Source: JBBQVZ01 sp963695975
GTDB taxonomy: Bacteria; Actinomycetota; UBA4738; HRBIN12
Assembly: GCA_963695975.1 (NCBI GenBank)
Contig: CAVOIB010000002.1
Span: forward strand, 186,001-250,000
DNA length: 64,000 bases
Reading direction: 5' to 3'
Part shown: positions 34,614 through 44,033 of the stretch, piece after piece
Layout: each line of letters starts with the position of its first letter
How positions within the stretch are numbered: the stretch's first letter is position 1
Notes under the pieces: generated by a model
Told to the model about the DNA's origin: nothing
The model's input: the letters and a program-made list of their open reading frames with translations, nothing else
Database searches by the model: none
Made by a program: the position numbers and the translations under genes

Positions 34614-35888
34614 ATGGCCATCCTCACCATCGGTATCAGCTACCGTCGCGCGCCGATCGAGCTGCTGGAGCGGCTCTCGTTCGCCGACGAGGACCTCCCG
34701 AAGGCGTACCGGCACGCCCTGGACCAGGACCCGATCGAGGAAGCGGTCATCCTCTCCACCTGCAACCGAGTGGAGATCACCGCGAGCGTCGGCTCGTACC
34801 ACGCCGGGTTCCTCGCGCTGAAGCGGGTGCTGACCGAGACGCGCGGTGTTGCGCCGGAGGAACTCGCCGAGCCCCTCTACTCACATTGGGAGCAGGACGC
34901 CGCCGATCACCTGTTCGCCGTCGCGGCGGGACTGGACGCGATGGTGCTCGGCGAGACGCAGATCCACGCGCAGGTCCGTGACGCGCTGCGACGCTCCGAC
35001 GCAGAGGGGGCGTCCGGACGGGCCGTGCGAGCGCTGTTCCACGCTGCCGGGAGAGCGGGGCGCCGCGCCAGGTCCGAGACTTCGCTCGGGGCAGCCCCCG
35101 ACGCGTTCCTCGCGATCGGCGCCGACCTCGCGGCGGAGTCGCTGGGTGCGCTGCGCGGCAGCCAGGTGGTGGTGGTCGGGGCAGGCGTGATGGCCGGGCT
35201 CGCTGCGAAGCACCTCCGAGGCCGTGGTGTGGGATCCATCCACGTGCTCAATCGGTCGCCGGAGCGCGCGCGGGATCTGGCGGAACGGGTCGGCGCTACG
35301 GGCGGCGGCCTGGACGAGCTCACGGCGGCGATCGCGAACGCCGACCTCGTGGTCTCGGCCACGGGATCCGTCGGCCCGGTGATCGATGCGGAGATCGTCC
35401 AGGCGGCGCGTCCGCGGCGGACGCCGCACCCACTGGTCCTGTTGGACCTCGCCGTGCCGCGCGACGTCGACGCGGCGGTCGCCGCGCTTGATGACGTGAC
35501 GCTGATCGACATCGCCGCGATCCATGACCGGCTGGCCACGCACGCCGAGGAGACCGTCGACGATATCGTGCGCGCGCACGAGATCGTCGCCGAGGAGGTC
35601 CACCGATGGGTCGTCCGACGTCGGTCCGACGCGCTCGCTCCATTGATCCGCGCGGTCCGCCGCCGTGGCGACGAAGTGGTGCAGGGCGAGCTGGGCCGGC
35701 ACGCGAGCCGATTGTCATTCCTCACCCCCGACGAGCGCGAAGCCGTCGAGTCGCTGGCACGCGGCATCGCGGCCAAGCTCCTGCACGATCCGATCGTCCA
35801 GCTCAAGGAGCGCTCCGAGCCCGGCGCCGACGAGGCGCACGCGACCCTCCTTGCAGAGCTCTTGGGCATCGATCCTTCACCCGAGTGA
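34614..35888 (+). CDS. hemA: Glutamyl-tRNA reductase
   Basis: 424 residues. It reduces glutamyl-tRNA(Glu) to glutamate-1-semialdehyde with NADPH, the first committed step of C5 heme synthesis. Catalytic Cys50 lies in ILSTCNRVEI; AAGLDAMVLGETQI is the next signature. The NADPH domain has VVVGAGVMAGLAAKHLRGRG, and the C-terminal dimerization helices are complete. The stop overlaps the hemC GTG by four bases. It heads the order hemA-hemC-hemD-hemB. Confidence 0.97.
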   Translation: MAILTIGISYRRAPIELLERLSFADEDLPKAYRHALDQDPIEEAVILSTCNRVEITASVGSYHAGFLALKRVLTETRGVAPEELAEPLYSHWEQDAADHLFAVAAGLDAMVLGETQIHAQVRDALRRSDAEGASGRAVRALFHAAGRAGRRARSETSLGAAPDAFLAIGADLAAESLGALRGSQVVVVGAGVMAGLAAKHLRGRGVGSIHVLNRSPERARDLAERVGATGGGLDELTAAIANADLVVSATGSVGPVIDAEIVQAARPRRTPHPLVLLDLAVPRDVDAAVAALDDVTLIDIAAIHDRLATHAEETVDDIVRAHEIVAEEVHRWVVRRRSDALAPLIRAVRRRGDEVVQGELGRHASRLSFLTPDEREAVESLARGIAAKLLHDPIVQLKERSEPGADEAHATLLAELLGIDPSPE

Positions 35889-36784
35889 CCCTCCGGATCG
35901 GCACCCGTCGCTCCGCGCTCGCGCTCGCGCAGGCTGACGAGGTGCGGCGGCGCCTGAGGGATCAGGGCGTCGACGCCGAACTCGTCCCGATGTCGACGTC
36001 CGGTGACGAGGGCGCCCCCTCCGCCGACGTGCCGGCCGGGCTGAAGGGTCTGTTCGTCGACACGATCCTGGACGCCCTCGAACGCGACGAGATCGACGTG
36101 GCCGTGCACTCGGCCAAAGACCTGCCCGCCGACGACGAGGACGGGATCGTGATCGCCGCCGTTCCAGAGCGCGCCGATCCCGCAGACGTCCTGATCCTCC
36201 GTCGGCCCTCCCTCCATCCCGGCGCTGTGATCGGAACGTCGAGCATCCGCCGCCGGTCACAGTTGCTCCGCGCGTTCCCCGGTGTGTCGATCACGGAGCT
36301 GCGAGGCAACGTGGACACGCGCCTGCGCAAGGTCGAGGACGGCGTCGTCGACGCGGCCGTGCTTGCCGCGGCCGGACTCGCCCGGCTCGGCGTCACGCCG
36401 GACCACGCAGCACCATTGGGGATCGACGTGATGGTTCCCGCACCCGGCCAGGGCGCGCTGGCTATCCAGGCGCGCGATGACGACATGCCGACCCTCACGG
36501 CGCTGGAGGGCCTCGATCACGCCCCGAGTCGGATGGCGGTGGAAGCCGAGCGCTCGCTGATGTGGCGGCTCGGCGGCGGGTGCGCGCTTCCGCTCGGTGC
36601 GCTCGCGACCGTCGCGGGCTCACGGATCGAGCTTCTCGCGGTGGTGATCTCGCCGGACGGTAGTCACATGGCTCGTGCGGTGGCCGTGTCCGACACTCCG
36701 GAAGGTGCGGCCGCCTCGGCGACGAAGGAGCTGATCGCGGAGGGCGCCGAAGCCATCCTCGATGCGCTGAGCGACGAGGCATGA
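35885..36784 (+). CDS. hemC: Hydroxymethylbilane synthase (porphobilinogen deaminase)
   Basis: 299 residues from the GTG at 35885, set by TLRIGTRRSALALAQA. It polymerizes four porphobilinogens into hydroxymethylbilane. HSAKDLP (75-81), GTSSIRRRSQL (117-127) and LRGNVDTRL (139-147) bind the substrate, and Cys233 in GGGCALPLGA carries the dipyrromethane cofactor. It overlaps hemA upstream (GTGA) and hemD downstream (ATGA). Confidence 0.97.
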   Translation: MTLRIGTRRSALALAQADEVRRRLRDQGVDAELVPMSTSGDEGAPSADVPAGLKGLFVDTILDALERDEIDVAVHSAKDLPADDEDGIVIAAVPERADPADVLILRRPSLHPGAVIGTSSIRRRSQLLRAFPGVSITELRGNVDTRLRKVEDGVVDAAVLAAAGLARLGVTPDHAAPLGIDVMVPAPGQGALAIQARDDDMPTLTALEGLDHAPSRMAVEAERSLMWRLGGGCALPLGALATVAGSRIELLAVVISPDGSHMARAVAVSDTPEGAAASATKELIAEGAEAILDALSDEA

Positions 36785-37551
36785 TGCAGGAACCGCTCCG
36801 CGGCAGACGCATCGTGGTGACGAGGCCGGCCGATCAGTCCGCCGAGTTGGTCCGGCGACTGCGACGGGCAGGAGCCGATCCGCTGGTGGCCCCCACGATC
36901 GAGATCGCCCCCGCGCGCTCGGCCGCACTCACGCGCGCACTGCGCGAGCTGGAGGCCGGACGGTACGCGTGGATCGTGCTCACGAGTCGGTCGACGGTGG
37001 AGATGCTCGCCTCGCGGCTCTCGTCCCCCGCGAACGTTCGGGCGAAGGTGGCGGCGATCGGCGACGGTACGGCGCAGGCGCTCCGCCGATGGGCCCGTCG
37101 GAGCCCTGAGCTCATGCCGTCGACGTACACCACCGCCGCCCTCGCTCGCGCCTTCCCGCGCGGACACGGCCGTGTGCTCTGCGCGCGCGCCGACATCGCG
37201 CCAGCCGGACTCGAGGATGCGCTTGCCGCCAAGGGCTGGAGCCCGGAGCGGGTCGACGCCTACCGGACACGGATGGCGCGGTCGTTGTCGGCCGAGACGC
37301 GTTCGGCGCTCCGAGAGGGGCGCGTCGATGCGATCACGTTCACGAGCGCCTCGACCGTCCGAGGGTTCGTCGGCGCCGTCGGCGTGGTTCGCGGCGATCC
37401 GAAGGTTGTGTGCATCGGGCCGGTCACGGCGCGGGAGGCACGTGATCGTGGCATGCGTGTTGCGTCGGTGGCGCATACACACACGATCGACGGCCTGGTC
37501 GACGCGGTCGAGCGCGCCCTCGCACGACGCCCCGCTCACCGGACGCGCTAG
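36781..37551 (+). CDS. hemD: Uroporphyrinogen-III synthase
   Basis: 256 residues. It closes and inverts hydroxymethylbilane to uroporphyrinogen III. The poorly conserved family is recognized from LRGRRIVVTRPADQSAELVRRL at the start, the mid-protein YAWIVLTSRSTVEM, and AITFTSASTVRGFV near the C-terminus, and from its position directly after hemC with a four-base overlap. It is a single domain with no fused methyltransferase (CobA), unlike many Firmicutes and some Actinobacteria. Confidence 0.93.
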   Translation: MMQEPLRGRRIVVTRPADQSAELVRRLRRAGADPLVAPTIEIAPARSAALTRALRELEAGRYAWIVLTSRSTVEMLASRLSSPANVRAKVAAIGDGTAQALRRWARRSPELMPSTYTTAALARAFPRGHGRVLCARADIAPAGLEDALAAKGWSPERVDAYRTRMARSLSAETRSALREGRVDAITFTSASTVRGFVGAVGVVRGDPKVVCIGPVTAREARDRGMRVASVAHTHTIDGLVDAVERALARRPAHRTR

Positions 37552-37554
37552 CAT
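37549..37554 (+). promoter_or_regulatory. -10 box TAGCAT before hemB
   Basis: A TANNNT hexamer overlapping the hemD stop ends 6 bases before the ATG at 37561, so hemB may also have its own leaderless transcript. Confidence 0.35.
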
Positions 37555-37560
37555 CCGGGG

Positions 37561-38544
37561 ATGAGCTTCCCCCGGCAGCGCCCCCGACGGATGCGCCGGA
37601 CCCCCGCGCTCCGCGGGCTGATCCGTGAGACCGACCTCGCGCCACGTCAGCTGATCGCGCCGCTATTCGTGAAGGAGGGCGTCGCCGAGCCCATGACGAT
37701 CGCGTCGATGCCCGGACAGTTCCAGCACACGCTCGAGTCGTTGCGCAAAGAAGCCACCGAGATCGCGACGACGGGTGTCACCGCCTTCATGGTGTTCGCC
37801 GTTCCCGAACGCAAGGACGCCGAGGGATCCGAGGCATGGAACCCCGACGGTATCGGACAGCGCGCGCTCCGCACACTGCATGACGAGCTCGGCGACGAAC
37901 ACGTCGTGATCGCCGACCTCTGCTTGGACGAGTACACCGACCACGGTCACTGCGGTGTCCTCGACGGTGACGGGAACGTCGACAACGACGCCACCCTGGA
38001 GCGCTACCGCGAGATCGCGGTCGCTCAGGCGGACGCGGGAGCACATCTGCTGGGACCGAGCGGCATGATGGACGGTCAAGTGGCGGCGATCCGCGACGCG
38101 CTCGACTCGGCCGGTCACGACGCGGTCGGCATCTTGGCGTACGCGGCGAAGTTCGCGAGCGCGTTCTACGGACCGTTCCGCGAGGCGGCGGAGTGCGAGC
38201 CACGGTTCGGCGATCGGGCGGGCTACCAGATGGACCCGGCGAACGCGGACGAGGCGATCCGTGAGATCCGAACGGATATCGATGAGGGCGCGGACGTCGT
38301 CATGGTCAAACCGGCGCTCCCCTACCTCGACGTGATCCGCCGCGCGAAGGACGCAACTGCGTTCCCTATGGCCGCATACAACGTCTCCGGCGAGTACGCG
38401 ATGGTGAAGGCCGCGGCACAGAACGGCTGGATCGACGAACGATGGACCGTCCTGGAGATCTTGACGTCGATCCGGCGCGCCGGCGCCGACCTGATCCTGA
38501 CCTACCACGCGAAGGACGCGGCCGAGTGGCTGCGCGAGCCATGA
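37561..38544 (+). CDS. hemB: Porphobilinogen synthase (delta-aminolevulinate dehydratase)
   Basis: 327 residues. It condenses two 5-aminolevulinates to porphobilinogen. FPRQRPRRMRRTPALRGLIRE is the N-terminal arm, GILAYAAKFASAFYGPFREA and VMVKPALPYLDVI hold the two Schiff-base lysines. The metal site reads DLCLDEYTDHGHCG, with Cys121, Asp123 and Cys131. Zinc enzymes have three cysteines and magnesium enzymes none, so this is a mixed site. It follows hemD by nine bases and overlaps the next gene by four. Confidence 0.96.
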   Translation: MSFPRQRPRRMRRTPALRGLIRETDLAPRQLIAPLFVKEGVAEPMTIASMPGQFQHTLESLRKEATEIATTGVTAFMVFAVPERKDAEGSEAWNPDGIGQRALRTLHDELGDEHVVIADLCLDEYTDHGHCGVLDGDGNVDNDATLERYREIAVAQADAGAHLLGPSGMMDGQVAAIRDALDSAGHDAVGILAYAAKFASAFYGPFREAAECEPRFGDRAGYQMDPANADEAIREIRTDIDEGADVVMVKPALPYLDVIRRAKDATAFPMAAYNVSGEYAMVKAAAQNGWIDERWTVLEILTSIRRAGADLILTYHAKDAAEWLREP

Positions 38545-38966
38545 CCGCGTTCCAGGTGACGTTCGACGCGGCCGACCCGGATCGACTCGCCTCGTTCTGG
38601 GCCGAGGTGCTCGGCTACGTTGTCGAACCACCCCCCGAGGGGTTCGCTTCATGGGAGGACTGGGCCCGCGAGAACGAGATCCCGGAGGAACGCTGGAACG
38701 ACGCGGCGGCGATCGTCGACCCGGAGGGAGCGGCCCCGCGAGTCTTCTTCCAGCGCGTCCCGGAAGGCAAGACCGCCAAGAACAGGGTTCACCTCGACGT
38801 TCGATCCGCTCCAGGCCTTAAGGGCGATGACAGGCGGCGACGGCTGTCGGCTGAGGCAGAACATCTCGTCGGCTTCGGCGCGATGAAGCTGTACGAGTTC
38901 GAGGAGCGCGGCCAGTTCTGGATCACCATGGCGGACCCCGAGGGCAACGAGTTCTGCCTCGACTGA
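38541..38966 (+). CDS. VOC-family (glyoxalase/bleomycin-resistance-like) protein
   Basis: 141 residues from the ATG at 38541, overlapping the hemB stop. FQVTFDAADPDRLASFWAEVLGY at the N-terminus, KNRVHLDVRS in the middle and ITMADPEGNEFCLD at the end are the glyoxalase-like (Glyoxalase_6) pattern. The reaction is unknown. It is a paralogue of the VOC protein at 45155-45514 (shared KNRVHLD and ADPEGNEFC). Its place inside the hem run is through overlap; a role in heme synthesis is not established. Confidence 0.88.
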   Translation: MTAFQVTFDAADPDRLASFWAEVLGYVVEPPPEGFASWEDWARENEIPEERWNDAAAIVDPEGAAPRVFFQRVPEGKTAKNRVHLDVRSAPGLKGDDRRRRLSAEAEHLVGFGAMKLYEFEERGQFWITMADPEGNEFCLD

Positions 38967-39020
38967 CGACGTCGCGCCCGTAAGGGACAATCGCACCACC
39001 CCATCGAAGGGAGCACGCCT

Positions 39021-39293
39021 GTGTTGATCCTCGGCATCATCGTCCTGGGTATGGCGACCGGCTGGGTCGCGAACATGATCCTCGGCGGCGGGAGCCGCCC
39101 GAAGAACTGGGGGGAGTTGCTCATGGCCGGGCTCGTGGGCTCGCTCGTGGGGGGCCTGCTCGCGAGCCTGCTCGCCGGCGATGGTTTGGACCTTCGCCCG
39201 AGCGGGATCATCGGGTCGATCGTGGGAGCCGTGATCGTCCTCCTCATATGGCGCGGCATCAAGGGCAGCAAGAAGTCGTCCGCTCGGAGGTGA
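39021..39293 (+). CDS. GlsB/YeaQ/YmgE-family stress-response membrane protein
   Basis: 90 residues from the GTG at 39021, behind GAAGGGAG. Three hydrophobic segments with glycine-rich helices (VLGMATGWVANMILGGG, ELLMAGLVGSLVGGLLASLL, IIGSIVGAVIVLLIW) are typical of this family, also called transglycosylase-associated protein. Function is poorly defined; members respond to stress. It overlaps the hemL GTG by four bases. Confidence 0.88.
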   Translation: MLILGIIVLGMATGWVANMILGGGSRPKNWGELLMAGLVGSLVGGLLASLLAGDGLDLRPSGIIGSIVGAVIVLLIWRGIKGSKKSSARR

Positions 39294-40564
39294 CCTCCTC
39301 GGACGCGCTCTTCGCGCGCGCGCGGGAGGTGATCCCCGGCGGAGTCGACTCGCCCGTTCGGGCCTTCGGGGCGGTCGGAGGAACGCCACGGTTCATCGAC
39401 CACGGCGAAGGCGCGTACCTGGTCGACGTCGACGGGAACCGGTACATCGACTACGTCCAATCCTGGGGCGCGTTGCTCTTCGGCCACGCCCGCTCGGAGA
39501 TCGTCGAAGCGGCCCGTAGCGCCACCGCCAACGGCACCACGTTCGGCGCACCGACCCTGGTCGAGGTGGAACTCGCGGAGCGCTTGGTCGCGGCCGTGCC
39601 GGGCGTCGACATGGTCCGGTTCGTGAGCAGCGGGACGGAAGCGGCGATGAGCGCGATCCGGCTGGCGCGCGGCGCCACCGGTCGTAACCTCATCGTGAAG
39701 TTCGAAGGCTGCTACCACGGGCACTCCGACGCGCTGTTGGCGAAGGGCGCGGGGTCGGGGGTCGCGACGCTCGGCATCCCCGGCTCGCCCGGCGTCACGG
39801 AGGGTGCGGCGAAGGACACGCTCACCGCGCCGTTCAACGACCTCGGAGCGGTCCGAGCGATCTTCGCGGAGCATGGCGACCGGATCGCGGTCGTCATGAT
39901 CGAGCCGGTCGCCGCGAACATGGGCGTCGTCCCGCCGGTCGATGGATTCCTAGCCGGCCTGCGTGCGCTCTGCGACGAGCACGGCACGCTGCTGGCGTTC
40001 GATGAGGTGATCACGGGGTTCCGCGTCGTGTACGGCGGTGTTCAGTCGCTCGTCGGGGTGACGCCCGACCTCACGGTGCTCGGCAAGATCATGGGCGGCG
40101 GCTTCCCGTGCGCGGCGTTCGGCGGGCGCCGCGATCTGATGGAGCAACTCGCGCCGGTCGGCCCCGTGTATCAGGCGGGCACGCTCTCGGGGAACCCGGT
40201 AGCCGTCGCCGCCGGCGTTGCCGCGCTCGACCTGGCGAACGAGACCGCGCCGTACGGATCGCTCGAGGCGCGCGCGATCCAGCTTTCGGACGGACTCGCC
40301 GACGGGTTCCGCAGCGCGGGCATCGCGGTGACGGTGAATCGCGCCTGGTCGATGTTCAGCTTGTTCTTCACGGACGGTCCGGTTCGTGACTTCGAAGACG
40401 CGAAAGCGGCCGATCACGAGCGGTACGCTCGCTTCTTCCATCACATGCTCGAGCGCGGCGTGTACCTCCCGCCCTCCGGCTACGAGCTCTGGAGCCTGTC
40501 CACGGCGCACGGCGACGAGCAGATCTCACGAACGGTCGGGGTCGCTGCGTCGTTCGGCGGTTAG
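39290..40564 (+). CDS. hemL: Glutamate-1-semialdehyde 2,1-aminomutase
   Basis: 424 residues from the GTG at 39290, overlapping the GlsB-like stop. A PLP enzyme that converts glutamate-1-semialdehyde to 5-aminolevulinate, completing the C5 step begun by HemA. The start DALFARAREVIPGGVDSPVRAF is diagnostic, as are RFVSSGTEAAMSAIRLAR, YHGHSDALL, FDEVITGFRV and the PLP lysine in VLGKIMGGGFP. GTLSGNPVAVAAG and LEQGV-like ending LERGVYLPPS also fit. It lies downstream of hemB in the same direction. Confidence 0.97.
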   Translation: MTSSDALFARAREVIPGGVDSPVRAFGAVGGTPRFIDHGEGAYLVDVDGNRYIDYVQSWGALLFGHARSEIVEAARSATANGTTFGAPTLVEVELAERLVAAVPGVDMVRFVSSGTEAAMSAIRLARGATGRNLIVKFEGCYHGHSDALLAKGAGSGVATLGIPGSPGVTEGAAKDTLTAPFNDLGAVRAIFAEHGDRIAVVMIEPVAANMGVVPPVDGFLAGLRALCDEHGTLLAFDEVITGFRVVYGGVQSLVGVTPDLTVLGKIMGGGFPCAAFGGRRDLMEQLAPVGPVYQAGTLSGNPVAVAAGVAALDLANETAPYGSLEARAIQLSDGLADGFRSAGIAVTVNRAWSMFSLFFTDGPVRDFEDAKAADHERYARFFHHMLERGVYLPPSGYELWSLSTAHGDEQISRTVGVAASFGG

Positions 40565-40568
40565 GCGT

Positions 40569-41015
40569 CTACGCGACCGCGGAGCGGTCCGTGTCCCCGC
40601 GAACATCGACGTTCTCGATCGATGTCGCGAGACAGTAGGTCCCCGAAGCCCGGCCCGTGCCATCGGTGAGCGGTTGCACGCGACAGCGGACGTTCGCCCG
40701 GTCGCTGTGCAACGTGAATGTCGCGGTGTCACCGCCGAGCGCTGAGATATGGGCGTCCAAGACCCCCGCGTTCGGGCCGTCGAGGCCGAACACCTCCAGC
40801 AGGTCGCGGCCCTTGCACCACGAGACCGCGCGTCCGATCACGTCCGCCGCGACGTCGCTGATCCCGATCACGCGTAGCGCGCCGTCGCAGCTCCAGAAGA
40901 AGACCGGTCGCTCGACGGGTTCGACGGGTATCGCTCTGGGCGACCGTGCGGTCGCGTGTGGAACGGGCATCGCCGGCACATGGTCGGTGATGCCGATCAG
41001 CTCCCACTGACGCAT
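40569..41015 (-). CDS. PAS-like sensor domain protein
   Basis: 148 residues from the ATG at 41015, with a purine-rich GAGGGGGG upstream. FFWSCDGALRVIGISDVAADVIGRAVSWCKGRDLLEVFG is a PAS fold start (N-terminal strand and the loop before the co-factor helix), followed by AHISALGGDTATFTLHSDRANVRCRVQPL, the PAS beta-sheet. There is no attached kinase, cyclase or DNA-binding domain. It may act through a partner. It is convergent with hemL (4-base gap). Confidence 0.72.
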   Translation of the reverse strand: MRQWELIGITDHVPAMPVPHATARSPRAIPVEPVERPVFFWSCDGALRVIGISDVAADVIGRAVSWCKGRDLLEVFGLDGPNAGVLDAHISALGGDTATFTLHSDRANVRCRVQPLTDGTGRASGTYCLATSIENVDVRGDTDRSAVA

Positions 41016-41191
41016 GAGGCCCCCCTCGGGAGTCCGGGAACCCCTCGATCCTGACCCCATCGCGCCGCACTGGATATCGGCGCGGCGGCCCATCCTGAGG
41101 GTATCGGGGGTGACCCGCCGCCGAGGGACGCCCCGGGTCGGATGGCCTAGGAGGCTGAGGTGCGAGGCATCGGCATCGGTCCGCCAGTGTC

Positions 41192-42268
41192 TCAGGGGCG
41201 AAGCAAGTAGAGACGGAAGCTCTGGTCATCGATCGGCAGGATCTCGAACGAGTCGAGACCGGCCTCCGAGGCGTATCGGCGAAGGCTGGACGGGCGCATC
41301 ACCGCGCCCGTGGCCGCCGATCCCGGATCCGTCATCGCGGTCGGCAGGCAGACGAACACACTCCATCCGTAGTTGCGCCGCTCTAGATCGTCGGCCCCTC
41401 CGGTGAACGCTTCATTCGTCTTCTCGTCTCCAACGAGGATCGCGCCCCCCTCGGCGAGCATGGAGCGCGCGGCGCGGAGCGCTTGGACCGGCTTAGGCAT
41501 GTCGTGCAGGCACTCGAAGAATGTCACCAGATCGTACGTGGCTGCCTCAGCGGGCTCGGAAGCGTCCCGTTCGACGAACGAGACCCTGTCCGCGACGCCG
41601 CTCGCCTCCGCGTTGGCCCGGGCACCTTCGATCGACGACACGTCGAGATCGGATCCGTCGACCCGTACTCGCGGATACGCGAGGGCCATTGCGATCGACG
41701 ACCACCCCATCCCGCAGCCGAGGTCCGCGATCCGAGCAGGCGGTTCTGCAAGGAGGCGCTCGTGCACCGATGTGATCGCCGGCAGCCACTCACGTGCCAT
41801 CACCTTGAGGTAGAGCGGCCGGTTCCCGTCGCCGACCCCTTCGCGCCCCGCGGCGCCGTAGGCGTCCCAGGGTATGCCGCCGCCGGTTCGGTAGGCCTCG
41901 GCGAGCGCGTCCATCACGGGCACGAGCGTCATAAGGCTCCAGATCGTCGGCATCGCGTAGTACATGCCGTCGCGATCGAGCAGCGCTTCGGCGTGCCCGG
42001 CGGGCAGGCGGAACCGGTGCCCGCCGGAGACGGGGAACGGACGGACGATCCTCGCGACGCTTTGCTGCTCGAGCCACTCGCGCGCATACCGATCGGCGAT
42101 CCCTGCGCGCTCCGCCAGTTCGGCGGACGTCAAGCCGGCGTCACCGGCGTCAGCGAGCGGTCGGTAGAGGCCCAGCTGATCCCCCAGGCCGATCGAGAGG
42201 ATGTCGAAGAACCCCAGGGTCGACATGTTCAGCTGTTCGATGAAGGCGTCGCGTTCCGTATCCGCCAT
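41192..42268 (-). CDS. SAM-dependent methyltransferase with winged-helix N-terminus
   Basis: 358 residues. The N-terminal 90 are a helical winged-helix-like dimerization domain (LSIGLGDQLGLYRPLADAGDAGLTSAELAERAGIADRYAREWL), of the type found in Rv2258c-like methyltransferases. The Rossmann part has motif I IADLGCGMGWSS, acidic post-I VDGSDLD, and motif IV LVTFFECLHDM. It methylates an unknown substrate. Followed downstream on the same strand by the 176-base intergenic region and the PAS gene; preceded after 33 bases by the FAD oxidoreductase. Confidence 0.88.
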   Translation of the reverse strand: MADTERDAFIEQLNMSTLGFFDILSIGLGDQLGLYRPLADAGDAGLTSAELAERAGIADRYAREWLEQQSVARIVRPFPVSGGHRFRLPAGHAEALLDRDGMYYAMPTIWSLMTLVPVMDALAEAYRTGGGIPWDAYGAAGREGVGDGNRPLYLKVMAREWLPAITSVHERLLAEPPARIADLGCGMGWSSIAMALAYPRVRVDGSDLDVSSIEGARANAEASGVADRVSFVERDASEPAEAATYDLVTFFECLHDMPKPVQALRAARSMLAEGGAILVGDEKTNEAFTGGADDLERRNYGWSVFVCLPTAMTDPGSAATGAVMRPSSLRRYASEAGLDSFEILPIDDQSFRLYLLRP

Positions 42269-42301
42269 CGGCGCAGCCTAGATGACGCGGGTCGCGAGCC
42301 G

Positions 42302-43927
42302 CTACTTCAGCCTCTTGGCACCTTTGTCTTTCAGGATCTCGCGGACGCAGTGGTGACCCGGCATCCCGGTGACGCCGCCGCCAGCGTGGGTCGCGCTGGA
42401 CGCTTGATACAGCCCGTGGATCGGCGTGCGGTAGTCCGCATATCCCGCCGCCGGGCGCATGTGGAAGAGTTGGTCGACCGTGAGCTCGCCGTGGAAGATG
42501 TTGCCGCCGATCAGGTCCCAGCCTTCCTGCATCTGCTTAGGGCCGATGATCTGTCGCGCGAGGATCGACCCTTCGAACCCCGGCGCGACCTCGTCGAACC
42601 GTGCGATCAACCGGTCGGCGTAGGCCTCGAGCTCGGCCGCGTGGTCGTCCTCGTCGTCGGCCCAAGCGGCCGGCACCCACTGGCTGAACATCGACACGGT
42701 GTGGATCCCCTCGGGAGCGAGCGTGTGGTCCACGACCGTCGGGATCTCCGTGTCGCTGAACGGGCGGCGCGCCGCGTTGCCGAACCGCGCATCCTGATAG
42801 GCCTCCTCCAGCTGCTCGATATCGTCGAGCAGCTGGATGGCGCCACCATGGATCTCGGGGTCGAATCCGGGATCGGCGGTGAACGTCGGCAGCTCGCTGA
42901 TCGCGAGGTTGACCTTCACCGTGCCGCTGCGCGTCTTCCAGTGCTCGATGTCATGCACGAACTCATCAGGCAGCTCCGCCCGGTCGAGGTGACGCAGGAA
43001 GGCGATCTTCGGGTGGCAGGTGGTTACGACGATGGGCGCGAGGAGCTCCTCGCTGCTCGCGAGGCTCACACCGCGGACCCGGCCGTTCAACGTGAGCACC
43101 CGCTCGACCGCGGCTCCCGTGCGGATCTCGGCGCCGAACGCACGCGCCGAGCGTTCGCACGCCTCCGCGACCGCACCCATCCCGCCCTGGACGAACCCCC
43201 AGCTCGCAACCTCACCGTCGCCGATATCCCCAACCGAGTGATGCATCAAGACGTAGGCGGTGCCAGGCGCATCCGGTCCGGCCCACGTCCCGATGATGCC
43301 GTTGACGGCCATGAAGCCCTTCATCTCCGGCGTCTCGAACCAGCGCTCGAGCAGATCCGTCGCGCTCATCGTGAACAGACGGGTCACATCCGCGACGGTC
43401 TTCTCGTCGACGTGCTTGCGGAGCGCCCACCCCAGCTGCGCCACGTCCTTGATGTCGCTCGGCTTCGTGGATCCCAGATGCGGGGGCGTCTGCATCAACA
43501 TCGGTCCGAGGATGTCGGCGATCCGAGCGATCCATCCGTAGAACGCGATGTAGGCGTCGGCGTCCTTCTTCGACAGGCGCTCGATCGACGCGCGGGTCTT
43601 CGCCTCGTCTTCGGCTTGAACGATCGACCCGCCCCCGCGCATCGGCAGGTACCCCTGTCCCAGCGGCAAGAGCTTGAACCCGTGACGTTCGAGCTCGAGG
43701 TCCCGCCGCACCGACGGCGGCATCAACGACATCGTGTAGCTGAGCGTGTTGACCTTCACGCCGGGGAGCTCGTCGGGCCAGGGCTCCATGGTGTCCGCTG
43801 CACCGCCGGTCTTGTGCCGCTTCTCGAGAACCACCACCCGGGCCCCGTACTTCGCGAGGTAGGCCGCAGCCACCAGCCCGTTGTGCCCCCCTCCGATCAC
43901 GACCGCGTCGTAGATGTTCGACCGCAT
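42302..43927 (-). CDS. Phytoene-desaturase-like FAD oxidoreductase (PYROXD2-type)
   Basis: 541 residues from the ATG at 43927 with CGGAGA upstream. YDAVVIGGGHNGLVAAAYLAKYGARVVVLEKR is a GxGxxG FAD fold; GGAADT follows. The C-terminus has GLYQASSATHAGGGVTGMPGHH, the amine oxidase/desaturase FAD motif. Length and signatures fit the 'NAD(P)/FAD-dependent oxidoreductase' branch related to CrtI and PYROXD2 rather than a carotenoid gene; no crtB or crtE is nearby. The substrate is unknown. The 33-base gap to the methyltransferase suggests a pair. Confidence 0.88.
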   Translation of the reverse strand: MRSNIYDAVVIGGGHNGLVAAAYLAKYGARVVVLEKRHKTGGAADTMEPWPDELPGVKVNTLSYTMSLMPPSVRRDLELERHGFKLLPLGQGYLPMRGGGSIVQAEDEAKTRASIERLSKKDADAYIAFYGWIARIADILGPMLMQTPPHLGSTKPSDIKDVAQLGWALRKHVDEKTVADVTRLFTMSATDLLERWFETPEMKGFMAVNGIIGTWAGPDAPGTAYVLMHHSVGDIGDGEVASWGFVQGGMGAVAEACERSARAFGAEIRTGAAVERVLTLNGRVRGVSLASSEELLAPIVVTTCHPKIAFLRHLDRAELPDEFVHDIEHWKTRSGTVKVNLAISELPTFTADPGFDPEIHGGAIQLLDDIEQLEEAYQDARFGNAARRPFSDTEIPTVVDHTLAPEGIHTVSMFSQWVPAAWADDEDDHAAELEAYADRLIARFDEVAPGFEGSILARQIIGPKQMQEGWDLIGGNIFHGELTVDQLFHMRPAAGYADYRTPIHGLYQASSATHAGGGVTGMPGHHCVREILKDKGAKRLK

Positions 43928-44033
43928 GTTTGAATCTCCGTTCAAATGAGGGACGGCGCAGCCTACCAGCGACGATCCGATACCGTTCCCGTTGGGCCTG
44001 ACACCGTGGGGCGAGTGGGAAGGAGCGAGAGCG

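Noticed and set aside
41016..41191. Gene in the 176-base gap between PAS and methyltransferase genes
   Set aside because: No frame with plausible coding pattern or start; it holds GC-rich repeats of the type CGATCCTGA and the probable promoter of the PAS gene.
41483..43933. 816-residue plus-strand open frame
   Set aside because: A mirror of the methyltransferase and FAD oxidoreductase genes; composition (Arg, Val, Asp, His rich) without domains.
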